A stretch of DNA of 64,000 nucleotides. It comes from Fundidesulfovibrio putealis DSM 16056. GTDB lineage: Bacteria > Desulfobacterota > Desulfovibrionia > Desulfovibrionales > Desulfovibrionaceae. The stretch lies in the NCBI RefSeq assembly GCF_000429325.1, contig NZ_KE386885.1, forward strand, positions 585,958 through 649,957, given 5' to 3'. This document shows positions 35,108 to 44,125 of the stretch, piece by piece. Every line of letters starts with the position of its first letter. The stretch's first letter is position 1. Position numbers and translations under genes: made by a program. Under the pieces are notes generated by a model. The model was given only the letters and a program-made list of their open reading frames with translations, searched no databases and was not told where the DNA came from.

Positions 35108-36562
35108 TTAAGCCGCCTTCGGTAGCGCCTGCACCTTCATCTCCCGCCACCATTTCAGCCCCAGCACCACGAACGGAAGCAGCGCGCCGACTTCCGCGAC
35201 TTCCCGGATTCCCAGGAAGCCCAACCCGTAATACAGCACCGCGCCGACGCACGTCGCCAGCAGCACCGGCGACACCGCCCGCCATTTGATCAATCCCATG
35301 GTGCGCTGGCAATAGAGCGTGGTACAGCAGGCCACCGCCCCCTTGGTGATCACGATGGACAGCCCCGCGCCCAGGAGCGGGTTGCCGGGAATAAGCAGCG
35401 AGCACAGCAGGATGTTCAGCGCCAGTCCCGCGCCGTAGATCACGAACAGAACGTTCTGGCGGTGCTGGCTCATCATCAGGTACGCGGCCAGGTTGTGGAT
35501 GAAGCTGAAGATCACCGACGGCACCAGCCATTTCTGCAGCCACATGGCGTCCACGTAGGTCTTGCCGTAAATAAGCCCGATTATCCGGTCGGACTCCACC
35601 GCCAGCACGAACATCACCGGGATGGACGCCCCAAGCAGCCATTTGACGGACTTGTCCTTCAGGAGGTCGAACCCTTCCTTGTCGTGGCGCCACAGGCCAA
35701 CGAACAGCGGGAACAGCACGCTCTTCATCAGCAGGCTGGAAATGGGAATCTGGACCGCGTCTACCACCTCCCAGGTGGCGGAATACTGCGCGATGGCGTG
35801 CGGGCCGGAGAACTTCTGCAAAAAGAACAGGTTGGCCTTGTTGTACAGGATTGAACAGAAGGCCAGCAGCACGAACACCAGCCCGCCCTTGGCGGTGTTC
35901 CAGGTGCGAGACATCGCCTTGCCCTTGAGGGTCAGGCCCTGGATGTCGGTCTTGTTGATGGTGGCCCACGCGCCGCCGATCAGGTTGATGCCGTTCTCGA
36001 TGATCTTGAACAGCGCGATCCAGTGCGGCGCAAACCCCAAGGCCAGCGTGCCCAGCGCCCAGCCGTAGCCCACGATGGCTCCCACCGACTTGATGCGCGC
36101 CTCCAGGTCCTGGCGTCCCTGCACCCGGCAGGCCACGAAGAATGAACTGGCCAGCGCCTCCAGGCCAACGCCGGCGGTGATCACCTGCACCAGGTTGGTC
36201 AGGCCGCCGGTGTAGCGCTGCTGCATGACGAACACCGATACCCCGATCCAGCCCAGCATCAGGATCACGCCCTTGATGATGGTGTACTGCACGAGGATGT
36301 CGCCCTTGTGGCCGTACTTCTTGGACAACGAGGACACCAGCGGCTGGTTCAGGCCGAATTCGCCCAGAAACAGCACGATCATGGCCGTATTGAAGGCCAG
36401 CTGGAATTCGCCGTAATGGCTCTGGTCCACGCGGGCCAGATAAATGAAGAAACAGGTGTGCAGGATGTCGCGGATGGTCTGGGCCGAGGCCAGATGCAGG
36501 AATTTGCCGATGATGCCGTGCGACGCGGCGCCCGCCTGCGGTATGGTGGCGGGTGTCGTCAT
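35108..36562 (-). CDS. Wzx/RfbX-type polysaccharide flippase (MATE/MOP superfamily)
   Basis: The 484-residue protein has about 12-14 hydrophobic spans and no large soluble domain. The overall pattern (paired spans, polar Asn/Arg in the first helix, QVITAGVG and YNKANLFFLQKFSG segments) matches oligosaccharide flippases that turn undecaprenyl-PP-linked repeat units to the periplasm. It is the last gene of a minus-strand unit that begins with a GT4 gene at 42915 and includes two further glycan genes. No Wzy polymerase was recognised nearby. Confidence 0.82.
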   Translation of the reverse strand: MTTPATIPQAGAASHGIIGKFLHLASAQTIRDILHTCFFIYLARVDQSHYGEFQLAFNTAMIVLFLGEFGLNQPLVSSLSKKYGHKGDILVQYTIIKGVILMLGWIGVSVFVMQQRYTGGLTNLVQVITAGVGLEALASSFFVACRVQGRQDLEARIKSVGAIVGYGWALGTLALGFAPHWIALFKIIENGINLIGGAWATINKTDIQGLTLKGKAMSRTWNTAKGGLVFVLLAFCSILYNKANLFFLQKFSGPHAIAQYSATWEVVDAVQIPISSLLMKSVLFPLFVGLWRHDKEGFDLLKDKSVKWLLGASIPVMFVLAVESDRIIGLIYGKTYVDAMWLQKWLVPSVIFSFIHNLAAYLMMSQHRQNVLFVIYGAGLALNILLCSLLIPGNPLLGAGLSIVITKGAVACCTTLYCQRTMGLIKWRAVSPVLLATCVGAVLYYGLGFLGIREVAEVGALLPFVVLGLKWWREMKVQALPKAA

Positions 36563-36640
36563 GCTGGCCGGCTGATTCTTGGGGTGTTCATGGTGTGAAA
36601 GGAAAGGGCGGGCTGTGCGCCCGCCCCCTGGTTACTTCAG

Positions 36641-38245
36641 TTACTTCTTGCCTTTGCCTTTGGCAGCCTTGCTCTTGCCTGACTTCGTCTTGGCTGCCGG
36701 AGCCTTGGCCTCGGCCTTCGGCGCTGCCGCCTTGGGCGCCGGTGCGGCTTCGGGTGCTTGCGCTGCGGGTCCTGCCGCGATGGGCTCGGCCGGTGCGGGC
36801 TCAACTGGAGCGGGCTTGGCGGCGGGCGCGACCGGAGCCTTCTTCTCCACCACCTGCACGGAGGCGTCAGCTTTCACCGCCGGGGCGGCTGCCGGAGGCC
36901 GCACGGCCACAGGGGCTTCGGGCTTGGGCGTGGGCAGCTTCTCGCCGTTGGCGGCGGGCAGGTTGTCCGTGCCAGAGGCGGCCGGAGCCGGTTCCGGGGC
37001 GGGGGTGCCTGCGGCGTTGGCGCAGCATCCGCCGCGAGGCGTGCAGGTGATGTACGCGCCGTACTTCTCCAGTTCGTCCACGCGGCAGCTCCAGACCATG
37101 CGTCCCTTGTGCAGGATGGCGTCCGGGCAGCCGTCGCACATGTTCTGGCGACCGTCCTCGAACAGGTCGCAGGGCTGGATGATCATGATGGACTGGATGT
37201 GCAGGCACTCCGTCCACTTGTCCGGCTTCTTGAGCCATTCCCAGAAGATCTTGCGCACGCTCTTGTTGAAGGGCGCGAAGGGGAACAGGCCGTGGGCGTT
37301 GTTGGTCAGCCAGGGGCGTCCGTAGGCCAGGTAGGTGTCCCAGAACAGGTGGTGCAGCACCTGGACGGCTTCGGCGAATTTGGGGCTCAGGTAGCCCAGG
37401 GTGCGGTCCTTGGCGCCCACCTTGAGGGTGAGCAGCCACTTCATGGAGCGTGGGTCCTCGGTGCCGTTCAGGAAGGCGCAGGGCTCGAAATCCGGGTCGA
37501 TCTCGCGGATCTTGTCCGCGACCTCCTGGGCCACGATGTCCTTGTGCTGCTCCATGTGGTCCAGCTGGTAGACCAGCTCGCCCACGTTTACGGGCTTGCC
37601 CCCGGCGTGGCAGTCGAAATTGGCCTGGCGCTTCACGGAGCGGAACAGGATGAAGACCATGGTCTGCACCCGGTCCATATGGTCCTGCGCCCAGCGGGTG
37701 AGCATGGGCACGTCGTCCAGGGTGTCGCGGTAGATGGTCGCGTTGAACGCGCAGGCCACCTTGCCCTGGCCGTGCTCGAAGATCATGTTGGCCAGCTTCT
37801 CGCGCAGCTCGCACAGCTCGGCTTCGGTCTTGCCGGACCAGCCGGGGCGCTTCTGGTGCGAGTCCACGTGCATGGTGAAGCCCACCAGCCCGGCCTTGGT
37901 CAGGTCGCGCACCAGGGAGGGGGTCAGGGCCTGCCCGTTGGAGTTGATGATGGGTTTCCAGCCCTGCGAGGCCACGTAGCGCACCAGCTCCACGATGTGC
38001 GGATAGATGAGAGGCTCGCCCCCGGCGATGGAGATGCCGTCGGTGCGGCGCATGGTCCGCACGCTCTCCAGTTCGCGGATGACGTCCTCCAGGGGCCTGT
38101 GGCCCTGGGGGTCGTTCTCGCGGTAGCAGCCCTCGCAATACAGGTTGCACTTGGTGGTGGGCTCAAGCCAGGTGATGGCGTTGTCTGCCAGGTTCCAGGG
38201 GAGTCTGTAGTACGTCTCGGGCGTGAGTGGGCGTATGGGGTTCAT
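36641..38245 (-). CDS. Radical SAM protein with a ~120-residue Ala/Pro/Lys tail
   Basis: The 534-residue protein has the SAM cluster triad C33-x3-C37-x2-C40 (CNLYCEGC) and ISIAGGEPLIYP for SAM contact. Further Cys sit in the C-terminal third (for example CDGCPDAI and CTPRGGCC), suggesting auxiliary clusters. Residues 413-534 (bases 36644-37009) are a low-complexity Ala/Pro/Lys run ending in a Lys/Gly-rich cluster, like histone H1-type or SPOR-linker tails. The catalytic core matches radical SAM proteins found in glycan loci, with unknown substrate. The tail may bind an acidic polymer or the cell surface; that is inference. Confidence 0.82.
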   Translation of the reverse strand: MNPIRPLTPETYYRLPWNLADNAITWLEPTTKCNLYCEGCYRENDPQGHRPLEDVIRELESVRTMRRTDGISIAGGEPLIYPHIVELVRYVASQGWKPIINSNGQALTPSLVRDLTKAGLVGFTMHVDSHQKRPGWSGKTEAELCELREKLANMIFEHGQGKVACAFNATIYRDTLDDVPMLTRWAQDHMDRVQTMVFILFRSVKRQANFDCHAGGKPVNVGELVYQLDHMEQHKDIVAQEVADKIREIDPDFEPCAFLNGTEDPRSMKWLLTLKVGAKDRTLGYLSPKFAEAVQVLHHLFWDTYLAYGRPWLTNNAHGLFPFAPFNKSVRKIFWEWLKKPDKWTECLHIQSIMIIQPCDLFEDGRQNMCDGCPDAILHKGRMVWSCRVDELEKYGAYITCTPRGGCCANAAGTPAPEPAPAASGTDNLPAANGEKLPTPKPEAPVAVRPPAAAPAVKADASVQVVEKKAPVAPAAKPAPVEPAPAEPIAAGPAAQAPEAAPAPKAAAPKAEAKAPAAKTKSGKSKAAKGKGKK

Positions 38246-38313
38246 GGCTGGTCCGTATGCTTGATATTATCAGGAGGAAATACGGCTAAATCGGACAATC
38301 AGTAGCGCAATCA

Positions 38314-39378
38314 TCAGGGGTTGGCAACGTCCGGGAGCCTGCCCGCACGGATGAAGGATTCCACCTGCATGAACGCAAACTCGTTGCCGCGAAAGTCAAC
38401 GGCACGCACGCGCTCGCGGCAGGCCTCCACCTGGGATTCGAACCCGGCCACGGCGGATTCGTCCAGGTGGTGCATGTCCAGGTGCAGGCCGTAGCCGAGC
38501 TTTTGCAGGTAGTGGGCGTTCAGCCACTGCTCGAAGGCCCCGCGCACCGGCAGCGAGATGATGGGCTTGCCGTAGTACAGGGCCTCGCTCATCAGGGTGT
38601 GGCCGCCGCCGCAGATCACGAAGTTGGCCGAGGCCATGTCGCGCAGCAGGCCGTCCTCACTGAAGCTCTTGAAGGTAAGGTTTCCGTCGGTTTCGTCCTT
38701 TCCGTACCCATAGACGATCACCGGGCGGCCCAGGGTTTTGAGCAGGGGGACGAAATTGTCGCAGATGGAGCAGCTCTGGTACACCAGGATGTGTTCGCCG
38801 ATGCTGGCCTCGTGCTCGAAGACCTTCTCCCGGTGGATGGGCGGCGAGATGGCGCGCTGCGGGCCGGGTTTGAGCGGCGGCTGGTAGAAGCTGATGATCA
38901 GGTGTGCCGTGGAGTTGGAGAAGAGCCTGTTCACCGAGAACGAGGTGGAGGTGAGGTCCCACCAGACCGAGCCGGGCAGCTGGTGCTCGCACAGGGTGAT
39001 GACGTGCTGGTGGTCCAGCGACAGGCAGGGGATGCCTGCCCGTTTGGCCGCGATGGGCACGAAGTATTCGTAGTCGGACAGGCACACGTCCGGCTTGAAG
39101 CGCTCGATGACCTTGGAAAGGCGTGTGAGTTCGCTCTCGCGCTGGATGAGCGTTTTTGCGCCGAGCTTCACCGTCTCGATAAGATCGAGCGAGTAGTTCT
39201 TGTAGCGCGTGCCTGGGTTCAGGGCGATCTCCACCGGGTAGTGGGCGCGCAGGATGCCTGCGGCCTCCTCGCTGGTGACGAACAGGAACTCGTGCTCGGA
39301 GAAACGCCGGGCCAGGGTCAGGGCGCGGATGGCGTGGCCGTGCTGGGAGCCGTGAACGCCGTAGAGGATGCGTGCCAT
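38314..39378 (-). CDS. MurG/GT28-like glycosyltransferase
   Basis: The 354-residue GT-B protein starts ARILYGVHGSQHGHAIRALTLA, the glycine/His-rich opening of the VC2487/MJ1255-like family. The UDP-sugar site shows ICGGGHTLMSEALYYGKPIISLP (GGG-x4-E). It lies between the asparagine synthetase (copy 3) and the tailed radical SAM gene in a minus-strand run. A nucleotide-sugar transferase acting on a lipid-linked intermediate is likely. The donor is unknown. Confidence 0.8.
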   Translation of the reverse strand: MARILYGVHGSQHGHAIRALTLARRFSEHEFLFVTSEEAAGILRAHYPVEIALNPGTRYKNYSLDLIETVKLGAKTLIQRESELTRLSKVIERFKPDVCLSDYEYFVPIAAKRAGIPCLSLDHQHVITLCEHQLPGSVWWDLTSTSFSVNRLFSNSTAHLIISFYQPPLKPGPQRAISPPIHREKVFEHEASIGEHILVYQSCSICDNFVPLLKTLGRPVIVYGYGKDETDGNLTFKSFSEDGLLRDMASANFVICGGGHTLMSEALYYGKPIISLPVRGAFEQWLNAHYLQKLGYGLHLDMHHLDESAVAGFESQVEACRERVRAVDFRGNEFAFMQVESFIRAGRLPDVANP

Positions 39379-39462
39379 GTGGTGTGTCCGTTGTCGCGAT
39401 ATGTGAGATGCGGCTAAGAGCGCATCAGTGCGCGTCCGGGCCGTCCGGTGCGCGTCAGGCCC

Positions 39463-39528
39463 CCGGCGCGGGGAGCCGAAACATTACTCGTCGCAAAGCC
39501 TCCTGCGGGTTTCGACTCCCCGCGCCGG
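39463..39528. repeat. 20-bp near-perfect inverted repeat in a 393-bp gap
   Basis: CCGGCGCGGGGAGCCGAAAC (39463-39482) and GTTTCGACTCCCCGCGCCGG (39509-39528) match at 19 of 20 positions around a 26-base loop. The gap 39379-39771 has no gene I can support; apart from this and the palindromic repeat I see nothing in it. The strong stem lacks a T run, so a protein-binding or RNA-structural role is as likely as termination. Confidence 0.6.
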
Positions 39529-39721
39529 AGTCCCGCCTCGCCCCGGACCGCCCCGTCCGCCGGGTGACGCCCAAGATGGGCGTCGGGATCGGTACGGGAA
39601 GAACAGGGCTGCCAGAGCCAGTACGTATCGACTCTGTGTGCCGGAGTTTCATTCCCCGTGGGCAGCTCCTTCCGTCCGGTAACGCAAACATGAGCGTGAA
39701 GGCCGGGACGGGTAGCCCAAA

Positions 39722-39763
39722 TAGGGGATTCCAAAGGGACTTGTCCCTTTGGCCGCCGGAGGC
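39722..39763. repeat. Dispersed palindromic intergenic repeat, copy 3
   Basis: CCAAAGGGAC (39731-39740) and GTCCCTTTGG (39743-39752) pair perfectly and are followed by CCGCCGGAGGC (39753-39763). It sits 9 bases past the end of the asparagine synthetase gene, downstream in its direction of transcription. Confidence 0.75.
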
Positions 39764-39771
39764 TGTGTTTA

Positions 39772-41670
39772 CTAAGATATGCTCGGGTTATTGTGTTTCA
39801 ACCAGAGTTGCAGCACCAAAAGCGTCCACAGCTCCTTGCGCCGGTCAATTTTCCCGGTGCCGTGCTCATCGATAAGCGCCCGCACTGCCTTGGGGTCGAA
39901 CAGGCCCTGCTGGCGCAGGTGCGTTTCGCCCAGCAGGTCCTCGACGAGGGGCTTCAGCTTGTCGCGCAGCCAGCGGGCCACGGGGATCAGGAACCCGCGC
40001 TTGTTGCGGGTGAGGATCTCCGGCGGCAGCACGTCGGCCATGGCCTTCTTCAGCAGAAATTTCCGGGTCAGGCCGCGCAGCTTGTAGTGCGTGGGCAGGC
40101 GGCTGGCGAACTCGGCGAAATCCCGATCCAGGAAGGGCGCGCGGGCCTCCAGCGAGTGCATCATGGTGCAGCGGTCCACCTTCACCAGGATGTAGTCCAG
40201 CAGGAACTGGCGCGCGTAGGCGTGGAAGGTGCGTTCCATGTCGGTTGAGGCGCTGGAGCGGTCGAAGGTGCGGCGCGTGGAGGAGTAAAGCGTATTGCGC
40301 GAAAGGAAGGAGTGGTCGGGCGTGAGCCACAGCTTCTCCTGCTGCTCCGGGTGCAGCGCTGAGAGCCAGGTCTGGATGCGCAGCCAGCGCGGCTGGCGCG
40401 CTCCGGCCAGGAAGGTGGCAGCGCCCAGGCGCAGGTTCACGTAGCCCTCTGAGGCCGGGAGCACCGCGCAGATGGGGTCGATGACGCCCCGGCGCAGAAG
40501 CGAGGGTAAGGCGTTGTAGAATCCGGCAGCCTTGAAGCCCAGGAAGTGCTCGTAGCCCGCGAACAGTTCGTCCGCCCCGTCGCCGCCCAGGGCCACGGTG
40601 ACCTTCTCGCGGGTCACGCGCGAGAGCAGGTAGGTGGGCGCGATGGACGGGTCGGCCATGGGCTCGTCGAAGCGGGTGACGATCTCGGGCAGCAGGTCCG
40701 CGCAGTCCTCGGCGCACAGGATGTGCTCGTGATGCTCGGTGTTCCACATTTTGGCCACGGAGCGGGCGTAGGCCGACTCGTCGTAGCTGGCCTCCTGGAA
40801 GCCGATGGAGAAGGTCTTGATGCGCGGGGCGAGCCCGGCCATGAGCCCGGCCACGATGGAGGAATCTATGCCGCCGGACAGGAACACGCCAAGCGGCACG
40901 TCGGAGATCATGCGGCGCTTCACGGCCTGGGTGAGCAGGCGGCGCAGCTCCTCGCAGAGTTCCTGTTCGCTTGCGCGCGTGGGCTCGGGCGCGGGCAGGT
41001 CCCAGTAGGAGCCCAGTGTGATGTTGCCGCCCTGGAGAATGAGCCAGTGCGAGGGTGGGAGCTTTCGCACTTCCCGGTAGATGGAGTCAGGCGTGGGCAC
41101 GTACTCGTAGGCCAGGAAGCGCGCCAGGGTGCGCGGGTCCACCGAGAGCGACACGCCCGGCAGGTGGCTGAGCGCCGAGAGCTCCGAGGCGAAGGCGAAC
41201 CTGCCGTTCTGGAGCGTGTAGAAGAAGGGCTTCTTGCCGAAGCGGTCGCGGGCGCAGAAGAGCGTGCGGGTGGTGCGATCCCACAGGGCGAAGGCGAACA
41301 TGCCCTCGAAGCGCTCCAGGCAGCGCGGCCCCCACTCCAGCCATCCGGCCAGGATGACCTCCGTGTCGGAGTGGGTGGCGAAGGAGTGCCCCTTGGCCTC
41401 GAGTTCGGCCCTGATGTCCTGGTAGTTGTAGATCTCGCCGTTGAACGTGACCACGCAGCGCCCGGAGACGTGCTCCATGGGCTGTCCGCCCGTGGACAGG
41501 TCGATGATGGACAGGCGGCGGTGCCCCAGGGCCACGGGGCCTTCCACCAGCAGGCCCTGTCCGTCCGGGCCGCGATGGGCCAGGCAGCCGGTCATGGCCG
41601 AGAGCCAGCCGGTCGCCTCGGCGGGCAGGGATTCACCGCTGGCCTGGACGAAACCCGCGATGCCGCACAT
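39772..41670 (-). CDS. asnB: Asparagine synthetase-type glutamine amidotransferase (copy 3)
   Basis: The 632-residue protein has Cys2 (MCGIAGF), NGEIYN at 77-82, the PP-loop SGGIDSS at 265-271 and GDGADELFAGY. All residues expected for glutaminase and beta-aspartyl-AMP chemistry are present. It is the third such gene in 36 kb and is also embedded among glycosyltransferases, 4 bases after the GT4 gene. Repeated recruitment suggests that amidated sugars are a theme of this surface glycan. Plain asparagine synthesis remains possible for one copy. Confidence 0.9.
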   Translation of the reverse strand: MCGIAGFVQASGESLPAEATGWLSAMTGCLAHRGPDGQGLLVEGPVALGHRRLSIIDLSTGGQPMEHVSGRCVVTFNGEIYNYQDIRAELEAKGHSFATHSDTEVILAGWLEWGPRCLERFEGMFAFALWDRTTRTLFCARDRFGKKPFFYTLQNGRFAFASELSALSHLPGVSLSVDPRTLARFLAYEYVPTPDSIYREVRKLPPSHWLILQGGNITLGSYWDLPAPEPTRASEQELCEELRRLLTQAVKRRMISDVPLGVFLSGGIDSSIVAGLMAGLAPRIKTFSIGFQEASYDESAYARSVAKMWNTEHHEHILCAEDCADLLPEIVTRFDEPMADPSIAPTYLLSRVTREKVTVALGGDGADELFAGYEHFLGFKAAGFYNALPSLLRRGVIDPICAVLPASEGYVNLRLGAATFLAGARQPRWLRIQTWLSALHPEQQEKLWLTPDHSFLSRNTLYSSTRRTFDRSSASTDMERTFHAYARQFLLDYILVKVDRCTMMHSLEARAPFLDRDFAEFASRLPTHYKLRGLTRKFLLKKAMADVLPPEILTRNKRGFLIPVARWLRDKLKPLVEDLLGETHLRQQGLFDPKAVRALIDEHGTGKIDRRKELWTLLVLQLWLKHNNPSIS

Positions 41671-41673
41671 GGG

Positions 41674-42915
41674 CTAGTCCTTGTCCCTGTCCGCTATGGG
41701 CAGGTGACGCTTGAACAGTTCGAACAGGGCGCGGCCATTGGCCTCGGGGTTGAACATGGCCCGCACCAGCTCGCATCCTGCGGCGGCCATGGAGACGGCC
41801 CGTTCCCGGTCGGAGGCCATGTCCATGATGGCGGCGGCCAGGGCCTCGGGGTCCTTCTGGCACACCACCAGGCCGGTCTCGCCGTGGCGGATGACCTCGG
41901 GGATGCCGCACACGTCCGTGGCCACCACCGGGAGCTTGTGGGACAGCGCTTCCATGATGACGTTGGGGATGCCGTCCCGGTCGCCCGTTGCATGCACGAC
42001 GCTCGGCACCACCAGCATGTCGTGGCCTTTGAGCAGGTAGGTGAGCTGGTCGTGGGGGAGGAAGCCCGGCATGTCCACGCAGTCCTCCAGGCCCAGGCGC
42101 TTGCGCAGGCGCAGGAGCATGGGGCCCTGGAATCCCGCGCCCACCAGGGTGAGCTTGAAGGAGATTCCACGGTCCTTGAGGATCTTGCAGGCCCTCATCA
42201 GCACGTCGAACCCCTTGGTGCGAGCGAACCGGCCCACGGCCATGAGCTTGAGCGGCGGGGTCATGGCCACGGCGGCTTCGCCGTTCTCGCGCAGGGTGAG
42301 GCTGTTGTAGACCAGGTTGATCTTCCCGGCGTGCTGCGGAGCCTGGAAGGACAGATAGTCCACGTTGGCCCGGTTGTTGACGCGCACGAAGGCGCTCTCG
42401 GCGATCTTCTCGGCCAGCGCGCCGTCGGGGGGGTAGATGTCGCCCGCGCGTCCGGCCATGGAGAACGGGATGCCCGTCAGGCGCGAGGCCACCCAGGCCG
42501 CAGTGGCCGGGCCGCCCGCCCAGGGGGCGTGGATGTGGGACACTCCGTCGCGCTCCAGGAGTCGGGCCAGCCTGAAGCCCGCGAAAAAGGCCCACCAGCT
42601 CTCGCCGGTGATCTCGATGCTGCACCAGCGCCGCCAGGCGATCTCCTTGGCGAGTTCCATCAGGCAGCCGGGGACGCGCTTGTTCCAGTACAGGATGTCA
42701 CGGATCATGAGCGGAACGGCGTAGAGCCCCATGCGGCGCACGCCGTAGGAAAAATCGAGCATCTCGGGAGAGCAGTTCTTGAGTTTCTTGCCGTAGAGGC
42801 TGTACACGAGAACGTGCAGCCCCTGGCGCCTGAGCGCCTGCACCTCGCGGAAGATGAACGTCTCCGAGGAAAGGGGAAACCACAAAAGAACATAGGCGAT
42901 TTTAGGAAGATTCAA
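41674..42915 (-). CDS. GT4-family glycosyltransferase
   Basis: The 413-residue GT-B enzyme has an N-terminal WFPLSSETFIFREVQAL segment typical of colanic-acid/exopolysaccharide GT4 enzymes. It also has HAPWAGGPATAAW, AVGRFARTKGFDVLM, and E-x7-E as DGIPNVIMEALS. It heads the minus-strand unit of amidotransferase, GT28-like enzyme, radical SAM protein and flippase. It likely adds one sugar of an exported repeat unit. The start at 42915 is the family-typical one. Confidence 0.9.
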   Translation of the reverse strand: MNLPKIAYVLLWFPLSSETFIFREVQALRRQGLHVLVYSLYGKKLKNCSPEMLDFSYGVRRMGLYAVPLMIRDILYWNKRVPGCLMELAKEIAWRRWCSIEITGESWWAFFAGFRLARLLERDGVSHIHAPWAGGPATAAWVASRLTGIPFSMAGRAGDIYPPDGALAEKIAESAFVRVNNRANVDYLSFQAPQHAGKINLVYNSLTLRENGEAAVAMTPPLKLMAVGRFARTKGFDVLMRACKILKDRGISFKLTLVGAGFQGPMLLRLRKRLGLEDCVDMPGFLPHDQLTYLLKGHDMLVVPSVVHATGDRDGIPNVIMEALSHKLPVVATDVCGIPEVIRHGETGLVVCQKDPEALAAAIMDMASDRERAVSMAAAGCELVRAMFNPEANGRALFELFKRHLPIADRDKD

Positions 42916-43110
42916 GGGACGGCCTCTGGTTTTGGAATCTGACGGCGTGGCGGTTTTCTAGTCCACGCTGGGCCTCGTGTAAAGCACGCCGGGCATTCCG
43001 GTGGAAAAACTTGACATCAACAAGATTGTAACACAAGCGAAGTGAGGGAGAAGCCGACAGGCTGTATCCGTCCCTTTCCAGCACGCATCAAGAGCCAGGA
43101 TGACCCCACC

Positions 43111-44079
43111 ATGAGCAATACCAACATACTCCTCGAGTCCGGCACCAACGAGCTTGAAATAGTCGAGTTCTACATCGACGAGGAGTCCGACGACGGCAGC
43201 GTCTACCGGAGCTACTTCGGCGTGAACGTGGCCAAGGTGCTGGAGATCATCCGCAAGCCCAAGGTGACCGAGATGCCCAATACGCCTCATGCGGCGGTGA
43301 AAGGCACGTTCAACCTGCGCTCGCGCATCATCCCGCTCATCGACCTCTCCATCTGGCTTGGCAAGACCATGGTCAAGAACGAGGCTCCGAAGGTCATCGT
43401 CAGCGAATTCAACAACATCACCAATGCGTTTTTGGTGTCGGGCGTCACGCGCATCCACCGCCTGAGCTGGGAGCAGGTGGAGCCGCCCAGCGGCTACGTG
43501 GCCAGCTTCTCCGGCAACAGCTTCACCGGCGTCGTGAAGTTCGAGGACCGCATCGTCCTGCTCCTGGACATGGAGAAGATCATCTGGGACCTGAACCCGA
43601 GCCTGGCCATGCGCGAGGAACCGGGACGCGAGACAAAGGTCCAGGCCACCGAGGACGTCTTCTACCGCGCCCTGGTGGTGGACGATTCGGCCTCCATCCG
43701 CAAGCTGATCGTCAACACCCTGCTGCGCGACGGCTACGAGGTGGAACAGGACATCAACGGCCAGAAGGCCTGGGAGCGCCTGCTGGAGATCAAGCAGCGG
43801 GCCGCCGAAGAGGGGCGCGACATCCTGGAGATGGTGAACCTCGTGGTCTCGGACATCGAGATGCCCGCCATGGACGGCCACAACCTGTGCAAGCGCATAA
43901 AGGACGACCCCATCCTGCGCGACATCCCGGTCATCCTGTTCTCGTCGCTCATAAACGAGAAGCTCTTCCACAAGGGGTTGTCCGTGGGCGCGGACGACCA
44001 GATCACCAAGCCCGAGATTTCCACGCTGACCGAGCGCTCCAAGGCCTTGATCGAGGAAAAGGGGCGGCCCCGCAAATAA
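43111..44079 (+). CDS. cheV: CheV-type chemotaxis coupling protein (CheW-REC)
   Basis: The 322-residue protein has an N-terminal CheW domain (about 15-160). Its receiver domain has acidic D191-D192, phospho-acceptor D248 (SDIEMPAMDG) and K300 (ITKPE). CheV couples chemoreceptors to CheA, and phosphorylation adjusts the coupling during adaptation. ATG 43111 is preceded by AGGA about 10 bases upstream; the open frame from 43042 adds residues that do not fit the family start. It is divergent from the GT4 gene at 42915 and followed by a PilZ gene. Confidence 0.93.
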   Translation: MSNTNILLESGTNELEIVEFYIDEESDDGSVYRSYFGVNVAKVLEIIRKPKVTEMPNTPHAAVKGTFNLRSRIIPLIDLSIWLGKTMVKNEAPKVIVSEFNNITNAFLVSGVTRIHRLSWEQVEPPSGYVASFSGNSFTGVVKFEDRIVLLLDMEKIIWDLNPSLAMREEPGRETKVQATEDVFYRALVVDDSASIRKLIVNTLLRDGYEVEQDINGQKAWERLLEIKQRAAEEGRDILEMVNLVVSDIEMPAMDGHNLCKRIKDDPILRDIPVILFSSLINEKLFHKGLSVGADDQITKPEISTLTERSKALIEEKGRPRK

Positions 44080-44125
44080 AGGCCAGCCAGCGGCTCTGGC
44101 CCGGCAGCGCCGCGTCCGGGGCCTT

